NCBI GenBank assembly: GCA_021018995.1
Contig: CM037588.1
Span: 86,960,765 to 87,024,764 of the forward strand
Length of the DNA stretch: 64,000 bases
Reading direction: 5' to 3'
Source: Chloranthus sessilifolius
Lineage: Eukaryota > Streptophyta > Magnoliopsida > Chloranthales > Chloranthaceae
Made by a program: the position numbers and the translations under genes. Shown piece by piece: positions 56,760 to 64,000 of this stretch. Every line of letters begins with the position of its first letter. Positions within the stretch are counted from its first letter, which is position 1. The notes under the pieces are model-generated. The model made no database searches. It was not told the origin of the DNA and saw nothing but the letters and a program-made list of their open reading frames with translations.

Positions 56760-57600
56760 CCATCTCCTTTTGATAAGAGGAATTTTTAGATAGAGGAAAT
56801 GATGGAGACCTTCAAGCAAGTCAAGATCAATTTGCCCTTGCTTGATGCTATAAAACATGTCTCTGCCTATGCTAAATTTGTGAAGGATCTTTGCACATAG
56901 AAAAAAAAGGCAATGGTGCAGTTGTTCAAAAAGGTTTTTGCTATCAAGCATGTTGAGTCAAGTCTGTCCATTGCCACACCTGAGAAATTACAGGATCCAG
57001 TGGTACCTACTATCCCATGCATAATTGGAAATCATACCATTGGTAAATCCCTCTTAGACTTAGGGGCCAGTGTGAACCTGCTCTCATATTCTATGTATGA
57101 GGAGCTAGGTTTGGGGGAGCTAAAATCCACATAGTTGTGCTCCAACTAGCTAATAGGTTTGAGAGGAGACCTGTGGGTGTGGTGGAGGATGTTTTGGTAG
57201 GGGTGGACAAGTTCTACTATCTTGTTGATTTTTTTTGTTTTGGACATGGACTCTTGCAAAGGTAAAATCCCAATTCCTGTCATCCTTGGCAGACCATTCT
57301 TGGCCACTGTAAATACTTGCATTCAATGCATGTCAGGGGTGATTGGGAACATGAAGGCCCAATTAAAATGTGTACAACGCGATAAGGTAGCCTTAGATAG
57401 ACATTGAGGATTGCTGTGCAATTGATGTACTAGATGGCCTGGTAGAAGAAGAATTATCCAATCTACTGGATTGAGATAATGTTGCTAAAAATCTGGAAAG
57501 TATTTAGAGTATGGTTGAGAAGGAGGCCTAACTTCTCATGACAGAAGATAACACCAAAAATGAGTCTTTTGTGAGCCTAGTGTAGCATTCCAGCTGAAAA
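56760..57600 (+). pseudogene. aspartic protease, two frames (B3)
   Basis: SPFDKRNF-stop-IEEMMETFKQVKINLP leads to VVPTIPCIIGNHTIGKSLLDLGASVNLLSY, with the DLGA active-site form of the clade. A frameshift near 57134 precedes PVGVVEDVLVGVDKFYY-like sequence. IPIPVILGRPFLATVNTCI follows in 57222-57407. The acidic linker to reverse transcriptase carries several stops. Confidence 0.87.
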
Positions 57601-57689
57601 CCTACATTGCTGCCCCTTCCTCAAACCACTAAGGCACCTTTGTTGCCTTCCATTGAAAGTCCCCTTGAGCTGGAGTTGAAACAGCTCCC

Positions 57690-59190
57690 AGACATATTAA
57701 AGTATGCCTTCTTGGGGCAAAAACAATAAGCTTCCAGTAATTATCTGCTCCTCTCTTACTAGTGAGCAGGAGGAAGAATTATTGAGTATTCTCAAGAAGC
57801 ATAAAAAAGTAATGGGGTGGACAATAGCTGATCTTAGAGGCATTGATGTCTCAATTTGCATACACAAAATTCACTTGGAAGAGAGTGCAAAACCTTCAAG
57901 GGAGATGTAGAGGAAACTTAATCCTCACATGCAAGAGGTGGTTCTAAAAGAGATAGTAAAACTGTTGGATGCAGGGGTAATTTACCCCATTTCATATTCA
58001 GAGTGGGTGTCACCCATCCAGGTGGTATCCAAAAAGTCAGACATAACAGTTGTTACTTCTGAATCTGGGGAGTTGATACCAGTCAGAGAGACCACTGGCT
58101 GGAGAGTTTACATTGATTACAGAAAACTCAACTCAAAGACTAGGAAAGTTCACCGTCCTCTCCCCTTTATAGACCAAATTCTAGATAAGCTAGTTGGGAA
58201 GGCATTTTACTGCTTTCTTGATAGATACTCAGGGAATAACTAAATCCTTGTATATCCTCAAGATTAAGAAAAAACTATTTTCACATGTCCCTTTGGTACC
58301 TTTGCTTATAGGAGGATGCCTTTTAGACCGTGCAATGCCCCAGCCATATTTCAGAGGTGCATGTATGTAATTTTTTCTGATATGATTGACAAGTTCTTGA
58401 AAATCTTTATGGATGATTTCTCAGTTTATGGGGACAGCTTTAGCCAGTGCTTGAGTCACCTTGACCTAGTTTTGCTAAGATGTGAAGAGACCAATTTGGT
58501 CCTAAGCTGGGAAAAGAGTCACTTTATGGTAACATAAGAAATTGTGTTAGGCCATGTTGTCTCCAAAAGAGGAATAGAGGTTGACAAGGCTAAAGTGGAC
58601 TTGATTTGACACCTGCTCCCACCCAAGACTGTTAAGCAAATCAGATCATTTTTAAGACATGCTAGATTTTACATGAAGTTCATTAAGGACTTTAGCAAAA
58701 TTACAAAACTATTGCGCCACCTGCTGTGTCAGGATATGCCATTTGAATTTTCTGCTGAGTGCCTTGAGGCCTTTGAGGTCTTAAAAAAGTGCCTTACCAC
58801 TACTCTTGTAATCCAGGCCCCAGATTACTCACTCCCCTTTGAACTGATGTGTGATGCATCAGATTTGGCCATAGGTGCTGTCTTAGGACAGAGAAAGATA
58901 AGCTGCCTATAGTGATTTATTATGCTAGCAAAACACTAGCTGAAGCTCAACTCAATTACACCACCACTGAGAAGGAGCTTCTTGCTGTGGTGTTGTTGTG
59001 GACAAGTTTAAACCCTACTTGCTTGGGTCTAAAATTATTATTTTTACTGATCACTCAACCCTGAAATACCTATTGGCCAAGAAGGATACCAAACCAAGGC
59101 TGATCAGATGGATCCTCCTGTTATAGGAGTTTGATCTTGAGATCAAGGATAAAAAGGGGGTTGAGAATGTGGTGGCTAAAACCTCTCTAG
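57690..59190 (+). pseudogene. reverse transcriptase-RNase H, decayed (B3)
   Basis: Opens NKLPVIICSSLTSEQEEELL. Blocks: WTIADLRGIDVSICIHKIHL, a TAG at 57908-57910 where relatives have Gln, QEVVLKEIVKLLDAGVIYP, TTGWRVYIDYRKLN, RPLPFIDQILDKLVG, FGTFAYRRMPF, FMDDFSVYGDSF (catalytic, about 58408-58443), NLVLSWEKSHF. RNase H has CDASDLAIGAVLGQR, then a frameshift near 58895, [13 protein letters not shown], another shift near 59000, and LLQEF with TAG at 59124-59126 in place of Gln. Many copies of one error type, Gln codon to stop. Confidence 0.9.
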
Positions 59191-60256
59191 AATTATTTTG
59201 GAAGAATGTGCAGCAACACCTGTCAATGAGTTATTTCCTGATGAGCAGCTATTTGCTATGCAGTATAGTGTGCCCTGGTTTGCACACATTATCAATTTTC
59301 TTACTGTTGGTAGGATTCCCCGTCACTGGTCCAAGATGGACAAAGACCTATTTCTCTCTCAGGTCAAATATTTTCTATGGGAGGATTCATACCTTTACAA
59401 GCATTGTACAGATTAGGTTGTTAGGAGATATGTGCTTGAAAGTGAGTTCTACAACATTCTTTCTATGTGCCATGAGCAAGCCTGTGGAGGTCACTTTAGT
59501 GGCATAAAGACTGCAGCAAAAGTACTGTAATGTGGTTTTTATTGGCCTTCTTTATTCAAAGATGCAAACATATATTATAAAGCCTGTGAGAGATGTCAAA
59601 GGTTGGGAGGCATTTCCAAGAAATATTCAATACCATTGCAGCCCATCCTTGTGGTAGAGCTTTTTGACATCTAGGACATTGATTTTATGGGACCCTTTCC
59701 TCCTTCTATGGGTTTCAATTTCATACTTGTGGCAGTGGACTATGTGTCCAAATGGGTGAAAGCCATTACCACAAGCACCAATGACCACACAGTTGTCCTT
59801 AAATTTTTGAAGGACAAGATCTCCTCAAGATTTGACACCCCTAGAACTATCATTAGTGATGGGGGGAGTCATTTTTGTAACAGACCTTTTGAGAACTTAC
59901 TCAAAAAGTATTATGTTACACACAGAATTGTAACTTCCTACCACCTACAGACCAGTGGGCAAGTTGAAAATTCTAATAGGGAGATTAAGCATATCTTGGA
60001 GAAGACTGTGAGGACAGATAAAAAGGATTGGGCACAGAAGCTGAATGATGTTTTGTGGGCTTATAGGACAGCCTATAAGACCCCTATTGGCATGTCCCCA
60101 TTTAGGCTGGTTTATGGCAAGGCCTGTCACCTACCAGTAGAGTTAGAGCACAGAGCCTATTGGGCTATCAAAACACTGAATTTTGATCTAACTACTGCTG
60201 GTTCTCATAGAAAATTTCAAATGATAGAGTTGGATGAGTTGAAACTAGAAGCTATA
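59191..60256 (+). pseudogene. integrase, interrupted by D2 (B3)
   Basis: VPWFAHIINFLTVGRIPRHW, then the HHCC module with [12 protein letters not shown] and CERCQRLGG in slightly shifted frames, a TAG in place of Gln near 59413, then from 59687 a long open core: [68 protein letters not shown]. The first catalytic Asp lies just upstream in the IDFMGPF motif. It breaks off after LEELKLEAI-like residues at 60256, well before the C-terminal KVWLF block. Confidence 0.91.
60252..60256. repeat. likely target-site duplication CTATA of D2, left
   Basis: Five bases before the D2 LTR. The right copy lies outside the window, so this is a prediction. Confidence 0.4.
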
Positions 60257-62394
60257 TGTTAAGTAGTGAAAAATTCCAGTTTTCACCCCTTAACCTGACC
60301 TTTGATGGACCTGTGAGCACACTAATAAACACCTGTTGAGTCTGTTTCGTAGATAGTAATAAAAGATAGGAATAGTGCAGAAAACCACTCAAAAATGCTG
60401 AACAAAGAAGTCCATCTCTCAGCACAGTGCAGACCCAGCAATGACACACAAGAGGGCTGCACACCATTGGGCCCTTGGGGCGCGTGGCAATAGTAGGGCA
60501 AGGCGAAGGAAGTGAAAACAACTTAAAAAATCCTATCGAGAGGTTATCTGAAGACTTCGATAGGAGCTAAGAGCAAAAAATGTATGAATTTGTGTAGTTG
60601 GAAAGGTTTCGATAGGATCTAAAGGCAGAGAAAGGATGGATTCGTGTGGATTGAGGAGTTCGATAGGATCCAAGAACCTATCGAGCAGCTAAAAGAAAGG
60701 AAGAAACCATCCTATCGAAAGCCTGCCTGAGGTGTAAGGGAAACCTATCGAATGGTTTCCTGAACCTATCGAGATGGAGACGCTGGAACAGAACCTACCG
60801 AAGGGTGCTTAAGCCTTTCGATAGGAGTGAGAGCAATCCTATCGAAATGATGACATGCAGAGTTGAACCTAACGAAATGGTCCTCCAACCTGTCGAAAAG
60901 CTTCCCCAACCTGTCGAATGCTCCAGGCAAAGGGCTGAGAATGCTGAAGCTTTAAGAGAAGGCTCATCCTATTGGAACCTATCGAAGAGATCTGAGAACC
61001 TAGCGAAAGGACTAAAAAGCTCCATTTGAACCTGTCGGAAGCTTCCTCAACCTATCGAAATCGTGTGAAGAACTTCTCAGAAAATAGGCTATTCACACGC
61101 TGCAGCTTGGTGACCTGCTGCACACAAACTTCGGCACATTAGTGATCGGCACGATGATCCAAAAGATGCCCTAGGAAACCCTAACCAACCCACATACTCT
61201 GATAGAACTCTAACAAACTCTGAGGACCTTGTAGAAGGGAATATTGGCGAGAAAAATAAGAGAGAAAGCTATATATTGAGATCCCCAATTGCAATTGGGG
61301 CAGATCGAGATTTGGATCAAATTTTGGAGACCAGAGCTTGCAGCGAAATTCCATTTTTCTCTTTTAGCTCAACTATGGTTGGCTAATTCCCTAGGAGCAG
61401 CAAGGAGAGAGGTTAGGTCTGTAATTGGGTAAGGTTGAGAGTGTTATTGTGGGTTAATTACTGCACAGACTACAGATCTGAGAGCATTTCACTGTAGAGC
61501 GAGTTTCATTGCAATGTAAATGTTGTTTTTACTATTTTATTTAGATCTATAGTTCCTTTGGTTTCATTTGGTGCTCGATTGGATTTGTGTAGAGGAGTCT
61601 GTTGATCAGCTCACCCACTTAAGTAGTAGACCTCTTGGATACCATCTGATCTCCCTAGATCTGATATCCCTGCAAGTTCTTATGTCTGTGACCTAGAAAT
61701 TGCGGCATCTGTAGTGGTTTTAATGCTCTGGTTGAAACCTTTGATATGAAAGAATTGCCTAGGATGATTTGTGACCATTGAAGTGGACAGATCATAACCT
61801 TAAGAGTAGTCCAATCTCTTGTTTCAATTAGATTCTTCTACCATAAACCTTTGGATCGGATGAAGTCTATAGGATGGTTTGTGAACATTGAAGTGGACAG
61901 ACCATAGCCTTAAGATCAGTTAAATCCTTTGGTTTAGAGTGGAGCCTTCTACCCTGCAGCTGTGCTTGTATCCAACTGAGGGATTTGTGTGCTTTGATCC
62001 CTGTAACATGACCAGCTCAACCTGATTGCAGTGAGACCAATTTCCAAGCTGCTCTTCCCCATTTTCTATTTTTAAACCCTTCCACTTACAAGATCTAGAT
62101 CTCTGGACTCGATCTCAGTTAATTTATATTTCATGTGTAGTTTAGTTTAAGTAACAACCCTTTTTAACCTCTCCCCTTTCTTTTAGCTGACTTAGCATTA
62201 GTTAGGGTGCCAGATCTCTTATAGATCTAGAGATTTACCATATTTTGAACTCACCTCCCTGTGGACATTCCCTTACTTATCCTTCTTTTAAAGCTTGCTA
62301 CTACAGGCCCTGACTATTTACAGGTCTTGTGTGTGATCTGCCTTGATTTGAGTGAATTTAAACCCTTTTTGAAGGTGAGGCAGACATGCCAACA
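60257..62394 (+). repeat. 5' LTR of D2
   Basis: TGTTAAGTAG start, ...TGCCAACA end, 2138 bp. Tip stem GTGAAAA / TTTTCAC. Dense CTATCGA / TTCGATAGG motifs at about 60533-61065 (around twenty, hand count). TATATATT near 61270. Hairpins ATGATTTGT / ACAGATCAT at 61764-61795 and ATGGTTTGT / ACAGACCAT at 61874-61905. TTTACAGG near 62316 replaces CTTGCAGG. Confidence 0.93.
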
Positions 62395-62400
62395 AATTTT

Positions 62401-62418
62401 TGGCACCGCTGCCAGGGA
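62401..62418 (+). other. primer-binding site, tRNA-Asp type (D2)
   Basis: TGGCACCGCTGCCAGGGA, about three differences from the plant tRNA-Asp complement. Confidence 0.87.
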
Positions 62419-62716
62419 GGTATTTTTGAAATTGGTAGATCTAAGTTTGATTTAGTTTAGATCATAGATCTATGATAGTTTGTTTTATTTTTCACTAATT
62501 GTGGTTGTAAGTCTTGTTGTTTTAGTTCTGTTTGTATTTCATCAGATCTGAAGCTGCTGCGAAAGAGGAGCATTGTGCTGGAGGATGCTCTTGAGTTTGC
62601 ATCCTCTACTCCCTTTTATTTGTCAGATCTGTTAATTTTTAGATTCAGTAGTCATTTGTTTTTATTCCTGCTTGTTGTGTTTGAAGATTTGCTCTGCATT
62701 AGATCTTGAGTGGTGT

Positions 62717-64000
62717 ATGTTTGGGAGAAGAACTCTCCAACCTCAGATTGTCTCATTAAATCCAGAGGTTGAAAGGCTTCTCAGATCTAGACAAACTCCA
62801 CTCACATCTGTTACAGCTGAATTTCCCAAAATGGGTGAGCAATAACAGCCTAGAACTCTCAAGGAATTTAATGCACCAGGGGTTTACAATGCCCCCTTCT
62901 GCATTCAGTTCCCAGCTGCTCAAGTAAATTATGAAATAAAGTCTTCCATAATCCAGATGCTACCCTCATTTCATGGCCTGACCAAAGAGGATCCTTATAA
63001 GTACATTGATGAATTCTTAGGACTCTGCACCACTTTCAACATCACAGGTTTGGGGGAGGAGGCAACCAGGATGAGACTCTTTCCTTTTTCATTGAAGGAT
63101 AGAGCCAGGACCTGGTTGTCAATGCTTCCACCCAACAGTATTCAGTCCTGGAGTGATCTTCAATGTCAATTTTTGGCCAAATTCTTCCCCATGTCTAAAA
63201 CAAGCAAGTTGAGGAAGGGCATCATCTCATTTTCCCAAGATCTAACTGAGGATTTTCACTAAGCTTAGGAGAGATTCAAGGAATTCCTAAAGAAATGCCC
63301 CCACCATCAAATCCCTGAATGGCAATTGGCTCAAAGTTTTTATCAAGGGATTGATTTGAAAAGCAGAGACATGGTAGATGCTTCTTGTGGTGGCACCTAC
63401 CTCCATAAAACAGCTAAGAAGGCTTGGGAGTTGTTTGATATCATTAGTGAGAACTCCATGCAAAGGGAGACCTTGTCTAGGGACTTAGATCCTCCTAGAT
63501 TGGTGAAAGAGAATACTACCAGAGGGAAGATATTTGAGGTAAATGTACAAAGTGATTTGGAGAGGAAAGTGGATAGCCTGGCACTAAAATTTGATAAGCT
63601 CATGGGAGCAATGCAGTCACCCATGGCTGCTAGGGTGGAGGAGGCATGTGCTATATGCCAGTTTCCTACCCACCCCATTGAAGAATGCCCATCGGTCATC
63701 CGATTTTGATTTTATTCTGAGCATGTGGCTGCCACTCAGTCCTATGGGCAACAACCTGCTGCTGGGTACCAATGGAGGAACCACCCCAACTTGAGGTGGT
63801 GAAAAGATGCCTATCCAAACTAGCAGCAGCAACAACAGCAGCCCATGCCCTACAAAAATGCTCAACCCTACCACCAAAGTTATGTTCTAAAGCCTCATTA
63901 CCAGCAGCCCATGACCGAGCCTGTGGGCCAGCCTGTGTAGCAACCTGCACCCCTTTTAACTGTGAGATTACCTTCTTTGGAGGAACAAGTTCTGGCCTCA
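62717..64000 (+). pseudogene. gag, few lesions, continues past the window (D2)
   Basis: MFGRRTLQPQIVSLNPEVERLL sets the start. A TAA after MGEQ (near 62846) is followed by RTLKEFNAPGVYNAPFCIQF, LPSFHGLTKEDPYKYIDEF, GEEATRMRLFPFSLKDRARTW, SWSDLQCQFLAKFFPMSK. H-stop-A-stop-E near 63259-63268 replaces HEAWE. MVDASCGGTYLHKTAKKAWELF follows. The zinc knuckle CAICQFPTHPIEEC has all C-X2-C-X4-H-X4-C residues, unlike A and B2. A small frameshift near 63700 precedes the Gln-rich tail. The protein would continue into protease to the right. Confidence 0.92.

Larger units (their letters stand above)
52007..60256 (+). mobile_element. Element B3: 5' LTR to integrase
   Basis: Family-B element in the 3' LTR of C. 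The 5' LTR, primer site, gag, protease, reverse transcriptase, RNase H and most of integrase are present but heavily mutated. It stops inside integrase at 60256, where D2 begins. The rest should follow D2 to the right. Confidence 0.9.
60257..64000 (+). mobile_element. Element D2: 5' LTR and gag, runs off the window
   Basis: Family-D element inserted in the B3 integrase. LTR, primer site and most of gag are inside the window. The gag is among the cleanest here, so D2 may be one of the younger layers. Confidence 0.9.

Noticed and set aside
1..64000. Host protein-coding gene, rRNA or organellar insert
   Set aside because: Every sizeable open frame falls within an identifiable element, and no ribosomal or plastid/mitochondrial gene was recognised on either strand.

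Overview
The window is repeat-rich nuclear DNA of a flowering plant. I found no host gene. Almost every base belongs to long terminal repeat (LTR) retrotransposons of the Ty3/gypsy superfamily, Athila clade. The evidence is Athila-type gag and pol proteins (LPSFHGLSKEDPYK in gag, LDLGASVNLLSY in protease, FMDDFS in reverse transcriptase), primer-binding sites resembling the complement of plant tRNA-Asp, and TTTGGGGGTG polypurine tracts directly before LTRs. No coding copy is intact. I cannot name the species.

Layout, working inward. (i) Element C (46239-52006, +) looks oldest. Only 79 bp of its 5' LTR and 808 bp of its 3' LTR are visible, because other elements sit in both LTRs. (ii) Element B1 (+) lies in the left LTR and is now in pieces: 1-4095, 33588-34606, 41260-43735, and its 3' LTR at 43736-46238. 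(iii) A minus-strand family-D solo LTR, flanked by AGAGC duplications, split the B1 integrase and was itself split into 4096-4818, 19026-19780 and 32885-33587. (iv) The splitters are element A (4819-19025, -, duplication ATAGC/ATAAC) and element B2 (19781-32884, +, duplication GTTGG). (v) D1 (34607-41259, +, 5' end lost) lies in B1 just before its second open reading frame. (vi) On the right, B3 (52007-60256, +) sits in the 3' LTR of C, and D2 (60257 to beyond the window, +) sits in the B3 integrase.

Shared plan. A full element reads: LTR, tRNA-Asp primer site, gag, protease, reverse transcriptase, RNase H, integrase, a spacer of several hundred bases with a short-motif array and a TATA-like box, a second open reading frame (ORF2), an internal polypurine box, 1.0-1.8 kb of noncoding RNA region, a hairpin cluster, the polypurine tract, LTR. 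ORF2 is long in families A and B (conserved domain, Pro/Thr-rich middle, coiled coil) and short in C and D. Elements B2 and C have lost all of protease-pol but keep gag, spacer and ORF2.

Most worth following up: (1) each family has its own CG-centred short motif (A TTCGAAAAG, B CTCGCGAAG, C TTTACGATT, D CTCGACAGG), and this same motif is arrayed both in the LTR before the TATA box and again in the pol-ORF2 spacer; (2) several hairpins keep their pairing through compensatory changes between copies, at the LTR tip, inside the LTR and just upstream of the polypurine tract; (3) ORF2 may be the factor that reads the arrays, by analogy with sequence-specific anti-silencing in VANDAL transposons. 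Point 3 is inference.
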